A stretch of 64,000 nt of DNA from Microbacterium sp. APC 3901 (GTDB lineage: Bacteria; Actinomycetota; Actinomycetes; Actinomycetales; Microbacteriaceae): the NCBI RefSeq assembly GCF_030407765.1, contig NZ_JASDCU010000012.1, positions 62,001 to 126,000 on the forward strand, given 5' to 3'. The notes under the pieces were generated by a model. That model was not told the DNA's origin. It worked only from the letters and a program-made list of their open reading frames with translations, and searched no databases. Shown one piece after another: positions 25,248 to 34,156 of this stretch. Numbering within the stretch: position 1 is the stretch's first letter; every line of letters starts with the position of its first letter. The position numbers and the translations under genes were made by a program.

Positions 25248-25499
25248 TCACATCTCCCATTCATCGAACGGGAGATCCCACGCGCCCTGGTCTGGTTCGA
25301 CGTGCTCGTCTTTCTCGACCGAGATCACCACGCGCGTCGTCGAGCGGATCAGCGCGCTGATGCTCCGGCCCTCCGCAGGCAGGGTGACGAACGCCGGCGA
25401 CGACGACGCGGCCGCCTCGATCTCCGCCATGATCGGGGGCAGGGGCTGACCGTCGTGAAGCACGAAGCCTCTGCCGTCGATCTCTATGCGAGTCCTCAC
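25248..25499 (-). CDS. Small protein, family B (paralogue of 33767-34048)
   Basis: The 83-residue protein starts at a GTG with an ideal AAGGAG site 5 bases upstream. Its N-terminal two thirds align with the family B protein encoded at 33767: T-x-I-x-x-D-G, L-x-x-x-Q-x-L, IE-A, FV, then a basic R/S strand region. The C-terminus is acidic and Trp-rich (GAWDLPFDEWEM). No function is known to me. It probably folds as a small alpha/beta domain. The gene converges on the GH13 gene. Confidence 0.7.
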   Translation of the reverse strand: MRTRIEIDGRGFVLHDGQPLPPIMAEIEAAASSSPAFVTLPAEGRSISALIRSTTRVVISVEKDEHVEPDQGAWDLPFDEWEM

Positions 25500-25614
25500 G
25501 GATCTCCTTCCCCTGATGGGCGACGATAGGCGAGACGGTCGCGTGTGCAGAGGGCCTTGCGCCTGGGGCGCGCGGCGGTTAGCGGATCCGCCGCTGAGGG
25601 TGGGCTGCACTCTC

Positions 25615-25620
25615 TACGAT
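25615..25620 (+). promoter_or_regulatory. Leaderless -10 box of the gene at 25627
   Basis: TACGAT, 6 bases (GGGGTG), then ATG. Confidence 0.5.
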
Positions 25621-25626
25621 GGGGTG

Positions 25627-26034
25627 ATGCAGGTCTTGGACACTCTCGCTCTCGTCGGTGAGGTGCTCTCCTGGGTGGGCCTCGGCATCGGTCTGCCGCT
25701 GCTTCTCCTGGCGTTTCTCATTCGAACCGTCGAAGGGGCGTGGCTTCCCATCGAGATCGCCGTCATCGAGCGTGACTCGTCGCTGATCGGACGATGGTTC
25801 GCCGGAGGCGACTTTCACGAGAGGCCACTGACCAGGCACGAGTCCGCCGTCGCCGTCGCCGTCGTCGCCGAGGACGGCTGGGCCGAAGGCGTCGTGAGTG
25901 CGAACAATCCGGCCCGTGCGCGGGTGGGCGAACCGCCTCACGCACGGCGCGTCATCCGAACTCTGGGGATCGTGTTCGCCGGCGTCGGATTCGTGGGACT
26001 CGTCGTGTCGCTGCTGCCGCTGCTGCTGTCCTAG
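25627..26034 (+). CDS. Hypothetical membrane protein with two helices
   Basis: The 135-residue protein has a first membrane helix (WVGLGIGLPLLLLAFLIRTVEG), a soluble middle (EIAVIERDSSLIGRWFAGGDFHERPL...), and a C-terminal helix (RTLGIVFAGVGFVGLVVSLLPLLLS). I recognise no family, though similar small two-helix proteins are frequent in Microbacteriaceae. The start follows a TANNNT box by 6 bases. The stop codon overlaps that of the convergent glycosyltransferase gene by 4 bp. Confidence 0.65.
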   Translation: MQVLDTLALVGEVLSWVGLGIGLPLLLLAFLIRTVEGAWLPIEIAVIERDSSLIGRWFAGGDFHERPLTRHESAVAVAVVAEDGWAEGVVSANNPARARVGEPPHARRVIRTLGIVFAGVGFVGLVVSLLPLLLS

Positions 26035-26900
26035 CTCGGCTGCTCCTGGCCGAGCGTGGCCGTGTCGCCGTCTCGGTCCGATGCGACGCGCCGGAATCCG
26101 TCGCCGTGGGGTTCGACCGCACCGCCCTCGACGAAGCTGTCTATCCAGCCGCGCATCGGCCACTCGCCCCAGCGCTCTGCGAACAGAGCGCCGTTGCGCA
26201 GGATGTCGTCGAGGTGGCGCCACGGCGGAGAGCCGGCCGGGTGCCACTGGTGGTAGGCGTGCGCGCCGCCGACCCACTGCACCCGCATGCCGAGCGACCG
26301 AGCCCGTCGGCCGAGGTCCGTGTCTTCGGCACCGTACCCCTCGTATGCCTCGTCGAAGCCACCGAGACGCGTCCACGCCTCAGCGGTCACCGCGAACGAC
26401 AGCGACCAGAACAGGTCGAACTCGTCATCGGTCGCCGTCACCACCGCGCCCTCCGGAGGCAGGGGACGAGCCGGATGCGGCCGGGTCATGGCGTCGAGCT
26501 CGAGCGGTGTCGACGGGCGCTGCACGCTGTGCAGGTAGGTCACCGGTCCGCAGAGCAGATCGTGCGGGTATTCCTGTGCGGCGCTGACGTATCTCTCGAG
26601 CAGTGCCGGCCCCGGCAGACAGTCCACGTCGAGGAACACCAGCAGGTCGGCGCCGTGATCCAGCGCGAGGGCGGCGGCGGCGTTGCGCGCTGCGCCGACG
26701 CGCATGCCGTCGCGACCCGGCGGCACGTGCGCGAAGAGAGTCGACGGTGCGGCGGGCGGTGCGTCGACGTCGAGCGATGCCTCGACACGCACGACGTCGA
26801 TGCCCGGCATGCGCACCTCGTCGAGGAATCGGCGCTGGCGCTGCAGATGGTCGAGACGGTTCACCGATGCGGGGGTGATGACGGCTATACGGGTGGTCAT
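26031..26900 (-). CDS. Glycosyltransferase, GT-A fold (family 2-like)
   Basis: The 289-residue protein has a GT-A core with the D-x-D-like metal motif in LLVFLDVDCLPGP and the galactosyltransferase-type segment LGGFDEAYEGYGAEDTDLGRRA. It should transfer a sugar from a nucleotide-sugar donor on the cytoplasmic side. The ATG at 26900 overlaps the stop codon of the upstream gene (ATGA). It is the last of four overlapping minus-strand genes of the glycan cluster. Confidence 0.88.
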   Translation of the reverse strand: MTTRIAVITPASVNRLDHLQRQRRFLDEVRMPGIDVVRVEASLDVDAPPAAPSTLFAHVPPGRDGMRVGAARNAAAALALDHGADLLVFLDVDCLPGPALLERYVSAAQEYPHDLLCGPVTYLHSVQRPSTPLELDAMTRPHPARPLPPEGAVVTATDDEFDLFWSLSFAVTAEAWTRLGGFDEAYEGYGAEDTDLGRRARSLGMRVQWVGGAHAYHQWHPAGSPPWRHLDDILRNGALFAERWGEWPMRGWIDSFVEGGAVEPHGDGFRRVASDRDGDTATLGQEQPS

Positions 26901-27907
26901 CGCGCGAGCTCCTCGATCGTGGCCGCGGCGCGTGCGCTGGCGCCCGCCACCTGCCACACGTCCCAGCGGGGTGCGGTGTCGGCCGCTCGTCGGATGCTGT
27001 CGACCATCTCGGCGGGCGTCGCATCGGCAGAGACGGTCTGAGCGAGGCCGTGCGCTGCCAGCACGCGGGCCATGTCCTCCTGCTCGTCGAAGGGGCGCTC
27101 CTGAGCGATGACCACAGCTCGGGCATCCGCTGCCGCGAGGTCGGCGATGCTGTTCTGACCCGCCGCGCTCACGACGACCGTAGCTCGGCACAGCAGCGGC
27201 CACACATCGTCGACGCGATCGGCCACGCCCGCCCCTGCGCTCTCGACGGCCCACCCGTCTGCGCTCAGCAGCTCCATCGTCTGCGCGAGCCGCAGCGGAT
27301 CGAGGGCGAGGCCGAGGAACAGCACGCGGTGCACGCCGTCGTCTGCGTCGGTGCGAGCGCGGCCGTCGTAGCGCGAGATCGCGCCCACAGGTCGCACGCG
27401 GTCTTCGCGACCGACGAGGGCCTTCGCGGGGATCGTGCCCGAAGCCCAGGGGGCCAGGATGCGGTCGGCGAGATCGTACCCGAGACGGTGCGGAGCGTCG
27501 GTGCGGTCGCCCGGCTGCGCGACGGAGATCGTCGGCACGCCGAGCAGACGAGCGAGCATCGTGACCTCGACGCTGACGTCGACGACGAACGCGGAGATGG
27601 GGCGGATCGCCACCCACTCCGCGATCGCCGCGAGACGAGCCTGGTGCCCGGGATGCCCGACGGGCGCCCAATGCAGCGTGCCGCGGGCCGTGACATCGCC
27701 GAGCTCGCGCGCTTCGCGGCGCACTCCGTCGGGCCCGACCACCGCATCGGAGTCGGAGGGCAGCTGCACCCATGTCGTCCTCGGGGCCAGGGACTCGGGC
27801 TCGGGGAGGCTCGAGAACACCGTCACCTCATCGTCGAGGTGCGGGCGGATCGCCTGCATCCGGGTCACGTGCCCCCACCCGTGATGATGCACGTACCAGC
27901 CGATCAT
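26897..27907 (-). CDS. Glycosyltransferase, GT-B fold (MurG/UGT-like)
   Basis: The 336-residue protein begins IGWYVHHHGWGHVTRMQAI, the glycine/histidine N-terminal loop of MurG-like GT-B enzymes. A nucleotide-sugar site appears near the C-terminus (VVVSAAGQNSIADLAAADARAVVIAQERPFDEQEDMA). It probably uses a UDP-sugar. It overlaps both neighbouring genes by 4 bp, so the four minus-strand genes are translated as one coupled series. Confidence 0.85.
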   Translation of the reverse strand: MIGWYVHHHGWGHVTRMQAIRPHLDDEVTVFSSLPEPESLAPRTTWVQLPSDSDAVVGPDGVRREARELGDVTARGTLHWAPVGHPGHQARLAAIAEWVAIRPISAFVVDVSVEVTMLARLLGVPTISVAQPGDRTDAPHRLGYDLADRILAPWASGTIPAKALVGREDRVRPVGAISRYDGRARTDADDGVHRVLFLGLALDPLRLAQTMELLSADGWAVESAGAGVADRVDDVWPLLCRATVVVSAAGQNSIADLAAADARAVVIAQERPFDEQEDMARVLAAHGLAQTVSADATPAEMVDSIRRAADTAPRWDVWQVAGASARAAATIEELAR

Positions 27908-29043
27908 GCTCCGACCGCCTCTACGAGCTCGTGGGCAGGCACCGCGCTCTGCGCGGCGACGGAGAGAACCCGTTCGATCTCGCGGTGCCTGTGATCGAGC
28001 GAGTGGCGAGCGGAGGCCGCCTCGCGCACGACCCGACGAGACAGCCCGAGCCGCGACTGCTCGACCAGTGACGCGGCGGCGTGAGCGAGAGCATCGGTAT
28101 CGGCGGCGGGCACGATGGCGGTGCCGGGGATTCCGGCCAGCACCTCGCTGGTGCCACCGGAGTCGAACGCCGCGACGGGCGTGCCGGTCATGAGCGCCTC
28201 GGCCATCACCAGACCGAAGGGCTCCGACCACACCGGGGTCACGAGAGCAACAGACGCGGCCCCCACGAGGGCCGAGAGCTCGGGCTGTCGCAGGGCCCCG
28301 ACATAGTCGATGCCGCCGCCGAGGAGCGGTCGCACCTCACGCTCGAAGTACGCGGCGTCGCCCACGCGGCCGGCGAGCTTCAGGCGCGCCCCGGCGCGTC
28401 GTGCGGCGATGATGGCGAGGTGCGGGGCCTTCTCGGGAACGATCCGTCCGAACCACACCCAGTCGCCGCCGCCTGCGCCCAGGCTCCACTGCGCCGTGTC
28501 GACGCCGTTGGTGAAGACGAACGCCTCGACACCCTCGACCGACCAGGAGCGGGCGGTGTACTGGCTGACCGCGAGGAACCGATGCGGCGACGAGCCGGCG
28601 AGCGCGTTCGAGGCGATCACCATGTCGGCGAGGGGCGGTGTGTGCAGCGTGGTGACGACCGGCACGCCGATGTCACGGCTCCAGAGGATCGGATCCCCGT
28701 GGAGGCTGTGATTGTCGACGACGTCGACGCGGGTCTCGGGGGAGTCGAGCCGATCCCGCACCCGCGCGAAGGCGTCGGTCATGAGCCGACGGTGCCCCTC
28801 GGGGAAGTCGGTGTCCGACGCATCCCGTGATTGATGCCATCGGGGGCTGGGCAGGTGCAGGTCGATGTCGGCGCCGAGGAAGTCCGACCCTTCGGCCGCG
28901 CAGAGCTGCACGTCGTGACCACGGCTGCGCAGCCACCGCACGCGGTTCCACACGACTGCTTCCAACCCACCGGCATGAGGCTGGCGCAGGGCGTGACGTT
29001 CGGGGGCCACGACGAGCACCCGCAACCGCTCGCGAGCGATCAC
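27904..29043 (-). CDS. Glycosyltransferase family 4
   Basis: The 379-residue GT-B enzyme has an acceptor-domain N-terminus (RVLVVAPERHALRQPHAGGLEAVVWNRVRWLRSRGHDV) and the GT4 donor-site pattern (VWSEPFGLVMAEALMTGTPVAAFDSGGTSEVL) with the E-x7-E-like glutamates. ATGA overlaps on both sides make it an internal gene of the coupled set. The acceptor and donor are unknown. Confidence 0.9.
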   Translation of the reverse strand: MIARERLRVLVVAPERHALRQPHAGGLEAVVWNRVRWLRSRGHDVQLCAAEGSDFLGADIDLHLPSPRWHQSRDASDTDFPEGHRRLMTDAFARVRDRLDSPETRVDVVDNHSLHGDPILWSRDIGVPVVTTLHTPPLADMVIASNALAGSSPHRFLAVSQYTARSWSVEGVEAFVFTNGVDTAQWSLGAGGGDWVWFGRIVPEKAPHLAIIAARRAGARLKLAGRVGDAAYFEREVRPLLGGGIDYVGALRQPELSALVGAASVALVTPVWSEPFGLVMAEALMTGTPVAAFDSGGTSEVLAGIPGTAIVPAADTDALAHAAASLVEQSRLGLSRRVVREAASARHSLDHRHREIERVLSVAAQSAVPAHELVEAVGA

Positions 29044-30134
29044 GCGCGTGCTCCCGTCGGGATCTCGGCGCTCGCGGCGTAGAGCCGGGCGTGCGCGTCG
29101 CGCACGGCCTCACGCTCGGCCACTCTCTCGGAGCGTCGCCGTTCGACCAGCGATGCGCGAGGTGATGTGGCGCGCGCATCGGAGGCGAGCGCCACCGCCT
29201 CGACCAGCGTCTGCGGCTCGTCGAGGTCGATGACGAAGAAGTCATCGGGATGCTGCGACCCGATGTGTCCGACATCCGTTCCGGCCACGGGGACCCCCAG
29301 GTCGTAGCAGAGCTCGACCCATCCCGAGTGTGTGCCGTGCAGATAAGGCAGGACGAAGAGGTCGAGTCCGCCGATCCACGCATCGATGCCCGCGTCGCTG
29401 AGCCTCGGGGTGCGTCGCACCCGCACCGAAGGGTGATCCTCGGCCGCAGCGGTCACGCGCGCGGCCGCTGCGTCATCGCGGACGCGCTCGTGCATCAGCA
29501 CCTCGAATTCGACGGCCCGGCCCGTCTGTGCGAGCAGCGCGGCGGCGTCGACGGCCGCGCGTACCGCACGCTCGGCGGCGATGTTGGGGCGCAGGTCTCG
29601 CAGGTGGATTCCGATCCGCAGGGTCTCGTCGACCGTGCGCTCGGGCACTGCGGCACCGTCGAGCAGAGTGGGGTGAGCCAGCACCCGGCTGTTGCGGTGC
29701 CACCGCCGTTCGATCTCCGCGGCCGCGGTCGAGGTGAGCGTGATGAGGTGGTCGGCTGACGGGATGATCACGTCGAGCAGTTCTCGGTAGGGTCGCTGAT
29801 CGACGAGCTGCGGGTTCTCCAGGTCGTGCACGGTGTACACGACGGGGCGGCCGAGCCGGTGCGCGGTCTCGAGAGCCTCGCGCAGTTCGTCCGACGAGAA
29901 CGACTCGAGACCGAAGTGCACATGCAGCACGTCGAAGTCCGCAGCGTGCGAATCGAGCCACGGCGCGGTGAGCGCCACCGGCGGCCACCACACGTCGGCG
30001 GGCGCGCCGGGAACAGGAGGGTCGGGCAGCACGCGCACACGCTGTGTGTCGGTGATCGCACGCACATAGGGGTGGGCGGCAGGAATCGAGGCGACGCGGA
30101 TGAGGGCAGGTTCGGTGACGATGTGGTTCTCCAT
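29040..30134 (-). CDS. Glycosyltransferase, GT-B fold
   Basis: The 364-residue protein has a Rossmann-type acceptor half (FDVLHVHFGLESFSSDELREAL; VVYTVHDLENPQLVDQ) and a donor half ending in LDLFVLPYLHGTHSGWVELCYDLGVPVAGTDVGHIGSQ. It is a divergent GT4-like enzyme. As the first gene of the minus-strand set, its start at 30134 faces the divergent WcbI-like gene across 98 bp. The frame extends 54 bp further upstream without a better start. Confidence 0.82.
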   Translation of the reverse strand: MENHIVTEPALIRVASIPAAHPYVRAITDTQRVRVLPDPPVPGAPADVWWPPVALTAPWLDSHAADFDVLHVHFGLESFSSDELREALETAHRLGRPVVYTVHDLENPQLVDQRPYRELLDVIIPSADHLITLTSTAAAEIERRWHRNSRVLAHPTLLDGAAVPERTVDETLRIGIHLRDLRPNIAAERAVRAAVDAAALLAQTGRAVEFEVLMHERVRDDAAAARVTAAAEDHPSVRVRRTPRLSDAGIDAWIGGLDLFVLPYLHGTHSGWVELCYDLGVPVAGTDVGHIGSQHPDDFFVIDLDEPQTLVEAVALASDARATSPRASLVERRRSERVAEREAVRDAHARLYAASAEIPTGARA

Positions 30135-30220
30135 TGGCGGCACAGCACGACGTGCGGGCATCGCAAGACGGAGGTGACCGCGCAGCAATGGGGACGCACG
30201 ATCAGATGCGATCGAGGGGG

Positions 30221-30226
30221 TACGTT
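30221..30226 (+). promoter_or_regulatory. Leaderless -10 box of the WcbI-like gene
   Basis: TACGTT, 6 bases (CGAATC), then the ATG at 30233. Confidence 0.55.
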
Positions 30227-30232
30227 CGAATC

Positions 30233-31162
30233 ATGAGCCATGCCCCCGAACTGCGCACGGGCGTTGCGCCCGCTGGCTCCCTGGTGCTAGCGCGCCGCCA
30301 ACACTACTCGGAGTTCTACGGGCTGGCTCCGCTTCCCGAGAGTTTCGGCGTCGTGCTCGGCAACTGCCAGGCCGAATCGCTGCGCATGGTGATGGATGCC
30401 CCCGAGCACCGCTTCGTACGCGTTCCCGCCGTGCACGAGATGACCGCGGACGACACCGCGCGGCTGCATGAGGTCGTGCGCACCGCCGACACCGTGGTGA
30501 GCCAGCCGATCCGCGACGACTATCGCGATCTGCCGTTGGGCACGCGACAGATCGCCGCGGCGACGGATGCCCGCGTGCTGACCGTTCCCCCGGTGCGCTT
30601 CGCAGGGCTGCATCCCTTCCAGGCCGCGATCCGCGTGCCCGGCGTCGAGGGCGACCCACCCGTCGTGGCCTATCACGACATCCGCACGCTCGCCGCCGTC
30701 GCCGGTGTCGCCGTCGTCGCCGCGCTGACCCCCGATCAGGTGCGTGCGGTGGGTGCGTCGTCGATCGACACCCTGCGCGTGCGCGAGCAGAGCGCGGACG
30801 TGCGGGTCTCCGACCTTTTCGACTCGGTCACGGCCGATCATGCGCGCACCGTGAACCACCCGGGTGACGCGGTGTGGATGCCGTTGGGGGCTCGCGTGCT
30901 CGCGGCACTCGGTCACGCGGGCGGCCCGACCGACCCCGGCCGGCCGCTGTTGAACTCGGTGCGGGCGCCGCTGCACCCCGAGGTCATCGAGGCCTGGGCG
31001 CTGCCCGACGAGCCGCGCGCGCACTGGATCGTCGACGGGGCGACGGTCGACGATGCCGAGGTGCGGGCCGCGCACCTCGAGTGGTACACAGCCCACCCCG
31101 AGTTCGTCGACGCCGCAGTGATACGTCTCGCCCTTCTGCTCGATGTATGGCGGGCACGATGA
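30233..31162 (+). CDS. WcbI-family polysaccharide biosynthesis protein
   Basis: The 309-residue protein carries FGVVLGNCQAESLRMVM near its N-terminus, the G-N-C-Q motif of WcbI, which is proposed to be an acyl/acetyltransferase acting on capsule sugars; TVVSQPIRDDYRDLPLG also fits. It is first on the plus-strand side of the divergent glycan cluster and overlaps the next gene by 4 bp. The acceptor is probably a sugar added by the neighbouring transferases. Confidence 0.85.
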   Translation: MSHAPELRTGVAPAGSLVLARRQHYSEFYGLAPLPESFGVVLGNCQAESLRMVMDAPEHRFVRVPAVHEMTADDTARLHEVVRTADTVVSQPIRDDYRDLPLGTRQIAAATDARVLTVPPVRFAGLHPFQAAIRVPGVEGDPPVVAYHDIRTLAAVAGVAVVAALTPDQVRAVGASSIDTLRVREQSADVRVSDLFDSVTADHARTVNHPGDAVWMPLGARVLAALGHAGGPTDPGRPLLNSVRAPLHPEVIEAWALPDEPRAHWIVDGATVDDAEVRAAHLEWYTAHPEFVDAAVIRLALLLDVWRAR

Positions 31163-32133
31163 ACGCCGCACCGCTGCTCGTCGTGCACCCCGGCACCCAC
31201 GGCGTCGCGATGTACGCGAGGGACATGGCGTCCGCGGTGCGCGCGGCTCGGCCGTCGATCCGGACGATCGACGCGGCCGATCTGGAAACGGCACCCGGGG
31301 ACGCCCCGCTGCATGTGCACTTCACGGATCGGCTGTGGGGTGCTTCTCCCGAGGAGGCGTCACGGGCGTTCGGCGCGCTCGCCGCGCGTCGAGCGGTCAG
31401 CGTCACTCTGCACGACGTGCCGCAGGCGTCTGACGGGGAGCGCAATCTGCCCCGCCGACGAGCGGCCTACGCCGCCGTGGCCGTGGCGGCGCGAGGAGTG
31501 GCGGTCAACAGCGAACACGAGCGAGCGCTGCTTCGCGAAGAGGCGGTCTGGTCGGGCCCGGCCGTGAGCATCCCTCTGCCGGTGGACCTCGAGACCGGCG
31601 CGCCACGGATGCCGGCGGATGGCTCGGTCGGCGTGCTCGGGTACTTCTATCCCGGCAAGGGGCATGATGAGGCGGCCCGAGCAGCGGCGCACGCGGGCAT
31701 CGGAAGGATGACGATCCTCGGTCGTGCCTCGGACGGGCACGCCGCCGAGCTCGAGGAGTTCGTCCTCCGTGCGGGTGCGCTCGGGGTCGACGTTGAGGTC
31801 ACGGGCTGGCTCGACGACGCGGAGATCGCGCGACGTGGCCGCGCTGTGTCGGTGCCGGTCATCGCGCATCGGCACGTGTCGGCATCCGGTTCGCTGGCGT
31901 CGTGGATCGGCTGGGGCCGGCGACCTGTCGCGGTGAGCAACCGCTACATGGACGAGATGGCGGCCCTGCGCCCCGGAACACTGCAGACGGTCGACGAGCC
32001 CGAGCTCGCGGTGGCGGTGCGGCAGGCGTTCGAGCACCCGGAGTCGACCTGGCACGGGTTGACGCGGCTGCCGATGGCATGGCCGGAGGCGGCCGAGGGG
32101 TACTTGCGCTGGTGGGGAGGGCTGGCCTGGTGA
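31159..32133 (+). CDS. Glycosyltransferase-like protein, GT-B fold
   Basis: The 324-residue protein opens LLVVHPGTHGVAMYARDMASAVRAA and continues as a divergent GT4-like protein: LHVHFTDRLWG, VTLHDVPQ, a donor half with GVLGYFYPGKGHDEAARAA, and HVSASGSLASWIGWGRRPVAVSNRYMDE. ATG 31159 overlaps the stop codon of the WcbI gene; the alternative ATG at 31147 is less well placed. It overlaps the following gene by GTGA. Confidence 0.75.
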   Translation: MNAAPLLVVHPGTHGVAMYARDMASAVRAARPSIRTIDAADLETAPGDAPLHVHFTDRLWGASPEEASRAFGALAARRAVSVTLHDVPQASDGERNLPRRRAAYAAVAVAARGVAVNSEHERALLREEAVWSGPAVSIPLPVDLETGAPRMPADGSVGVLGYFYPGKGHDEAARAAAHAGIGRMTILGRASDGHAAELEEFVLRAGALGVDVEVTGWLDDAEIARRGRAVSVPVIAHRHVSASGSLASWIGWGRRPVAVSNRYMDEMAALRPGTLQTVDEPELAVAVRQAFEHPESTWHGLTRLPMAWPEAAEGYLRWWGGLAW

Positions 32134-33431
32134 CGCGGCGGCCCTGGGTCGTCGGCAACCGGTGGGACACGCTCGACGGAGTCGACCCCGAGACCCTGCC
32201 GAAGGTGTCGGTGATCGTCGCTCATTACGAGCAGCCCGCCGAGCTCGCGCGGACGCTGTCCGCCCTGTCGATGCAGGACTATCCGCCCGAGCTTCTCGAG
32301 ATCGTGGTCGCCGACGACGGTTCCTCGGGCGACATCCGCGTGCCGCACGGGGTGATCCTCGTGCGACAGGAGGACCGCGGTTTCCGTCTCGCGGCCGTGC
32401 GCAATCTCGGCGTGCGTGCGAGCAGTGGCGACGTGCTCTGCTTCCTCGATGCCGACACAGCCCCTGAACCGGGGTACGTACGCGCGCTCACCCGTCTTCC
32501 CGCCCTGCTTCCCGAGGCCGTCACGGTCGGACGCCGCCGGCACGCCGAATTCTCGGGCATCGCTCCGGAGGTGCCGGTGCTCGAGGCTGTGGTCGACCGT
32601 GAACTCCCCGAGCCGGCGTGGCTCGCGCAGGAGTACGCCCGGAGCCGCGATCTGCTCGACGCGGACGACCGGTCATATCGGTTCGTCATCGGTGCGGTGA
32701 TCGCCTGCTCCCGCCGGCTGTTCGACGAGACCGGCGGGTTCGACGAGTCCTTCTCGGCCTATGGCGGCGAGGACTGGGAGTGGGCTCATCGGATGTGGCA
32801 GGCGGGCGCCGTGCTGGCCCACGTGCCGACAGCCGTGGCCTGGCACGACGGACCGGAGTGGGCTGAGCGCAGCAGTTCGGGACTCGAGCGCGCGAACGCC
32901 CAGACGCTGAGGCTCGTCTCGTCGATTCCGGTCGGCGGGTCCGCCCCGCGAGGCCTGCTGCCAGACCCGCCCGACCTCGTCGTTCGACTGCGCGGAGCGC
33001 ACACCCCGGAAGCCCTGTTCGTCTCGGTGGATTCGATCCTCGCCGCGTTTCCCCGGGCGCGGGTGATGCTTGATGCGACGATCTCGGCATTCGCGGGGGA
33101 CCCGCGCGTGGTGGTCGGCGACGAGCAGTCGGACGCCCGGGTGATCTGGGAGCTCGACCGACCGGTCGTGGTGCTCGAGTCGGCCTGGGCCGTGGAGTGC
33201 GTCGCGGGCCTCGGCACGGGTGATGTCGGCACGGTCGATCTCGTCGATGCCGACGGCTCGTCGCTGGGCGTGCTGCGTTCGCGGCGAGCGATGCGTCGAG
33301 TCGCCCGATGGGGCACGACCGAGGGCTTCGAGACCCGGACGATCGCCGCGAACGGGGTGCATCTCCTGCGCCCGGACCCGCGGGTGGAGGCCTGGGTCGG
33401 CGGATGGGGCGCGCGCGATCAGTTCTGCTGA
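32130..33431 (+). CDS. Glycosyltransferase family 2, with C-terminal extension
   Basis: The 433-residue protein has a GT-A domain (PKVSVIVAHYEQPAELARTLSALSMQDYP; VADDGSSG; D-A-D in LCFLDADTAPEPG; GGFDESFSAYGGEDWEWAHR), about residues 25-260, then an extension of about 150 residues (SAPRGLLPDPPDLVVRLRGAHTPEALFVSVDSILAAFPRARVMLDA) that resembles no domain I know. The GTG at 32130 overlaps the previous stop codon. It is the last gene of the plus-strand half of the cluster. Confidence 0.88.
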   Translation: MTRRPWVVGNRWDTLDGVDPETLPKVSVIVAHYEQPAELARTLSALSMQDYPPELLEIVVADDGSSGDIRVPHGVILVRQEDRGFRLAAVRNLGVRASSGDVLCFLDADTAPEPGYVRALTRLPALLPEAVTVGRRRHAEFSGIAPEVPVLEAVVDRELPEPAWLAQEYARSRDLLDADDRSYRFVIGAVIACSRRLFDETGGFDESFSAYGGEDWEWAHRMWQAGAVLAHVPTAVAWHDGPEWAERSSSGLERANAQTLRLVSSIPVGGSAPRGLLPDPPDLVVRLRGAHTPEALFVSVDSILAAFPRARVMLDATISAFAGDPRVVVGDEQSDARVIWELDRPVVVLESAWAVECVAGLGTGDVGTVDLVDADGSSLGVLRSRRAMRRVARWGTTEGFETRTIAANGVHLLRPDPRVEAWVGGWGARDQFC

Positions 33432-33434
33432 GCG

Positions 33435-33440
33435 TACAGT
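33435..33440 (+). promoter_or_regulatory. Leaderless -10 box of the family A gene
   Basis: TACAGT, 6 bases (TCTCGT), then the ATG at 33447. Confidence 0.55.
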
Positions 33441-33446
33441 TCTCGT

Positions 33447-33740
33447 ATGGGGAAATTGGAGTACAACAGCTCGCGGCCGGCGATCGAGATCGAGGACGCG
33501 GTCTTGGCGCACGTGAAGATCGTGATCGGCACCAAGCTGCGTCGCAACGAGAGCTTCATGATGACCTGGCTGTCGAAGCCTGAAGCGACCTCCGGACGCC
33601 TGACCATCTGGGTGCACCCTGCGATCCCGCTGGTGTTCGAGTTCGACCTTCCCGCCGTGCAGCCGATCGACCCTGCGCGCGTCGCTCACATGATGGACCA
33701 GCTGAACTCGCGGGGCGAACTCGTGCTCGACCAGCTCTGA
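33447..33740 (+). CDS. Small protein, family A (DUF7882-like)
   Basis: The 97-residue protein belongs to the MGKL-type small family common in Microbacterium: MGKLEYNSSRPAIEIEDAVLAHVKIVIGTKLRRNESFMMTW. A second copy is at 49191-49535. Relatives are sometimes labelled ATP-dependent DNA ligase, but no ligase motif is present. It is the first of three adjacent small-protein genes (A, B, C), each with a paralogue elsewhere in the window. No function is known. Confidence 0.8.
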   Translation: MGKLEYNSSRPAIEIEDAVLAHVKIVIGTKLRRNESFMMTWLSKPEATSGRLTIWVHPAIPLVFEFDLPAVQPIDPARVAHMMDQLNSRGELVLDQL

Positions 33741-33752
33741 GCCGGCCGGCGC

Positions 33753-33770
33753 CTGACCGCCCCGGGTCAG
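33753..33770. terminator. Hairpin between convergent family A and family B genes
   Basis: CTGACC-GCCCCG-GGTCAG is a 6-bp stem with a 6-base loop in the 26-bp gap, reaching into the stop codon of the family B gene. No T-tract is present. Confidence 0.35.
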
Positions 33771-34048
33771 AGCAGGTCGTAGTGTCCGCCGTAGGGGAAT
33801 TCGACGTCTCCTGTGTCGCGGGCGTCGAAGAGCACCGTCGCCCTGGCGATGGACACCTGTGAACGGGGCGTGACCAGAAGGCTCACCTGACGGTTTCCGA
33901 CCACGACGAAGTCGACGAAAGTGCCGGCCGTGGTGATCGCTTCTTCGATGCGGCGTTTCAGCTCGTCGAGATCCTGGTCCTGAGCGAGCAGATAGGTCAC
34001 CCCGTCAGCCCGGATCTCCGTCTGCAACATCGTCTTCTGTTCTGCCAT
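33767..34048 (-). CDS. Small protein, family B
   Basis: The 93-residue protein has the pattern TEIRADGVTYLLAQDQDLDELKRRIEEAITTAGTFVDFVVVGNRQVSLLVTPRSQVSI, a small alpha/beta fold. The protein encoded at 25248-25499 aligns with it over about 60 residues. No known domain is recognised. The gene lies between family A and family C genes, convergent with the first and divergent from the second. Confidence 0.75.
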   Translation of the reverse strand: MAEQKTMLQTEIRADGVTYLLAQDQDLDELKRRIEEAITTAGTFVDFVVVGNRQVSLLVTPRSQVSIARATVLFDARDTGDVEFPYGGHYDLL

Positions 34049-34156
34049 GCACTCCACACTACGAGGCACGCGGTCTGTATTCGCACATCGCTATCAGTCT
34101 CACCACACCGGGGCAAGGGGCGGACGGATCGGCGGGAACTGCTCTAGAACGGGATC

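Noticed and set aside
33447..33740. Reading family A as an ATP-dependent DNA ligase
   Set aside because: The protein is 97 residues and has no lysyl-AMP motif; the label used for some relatives appears to be an annotation error.
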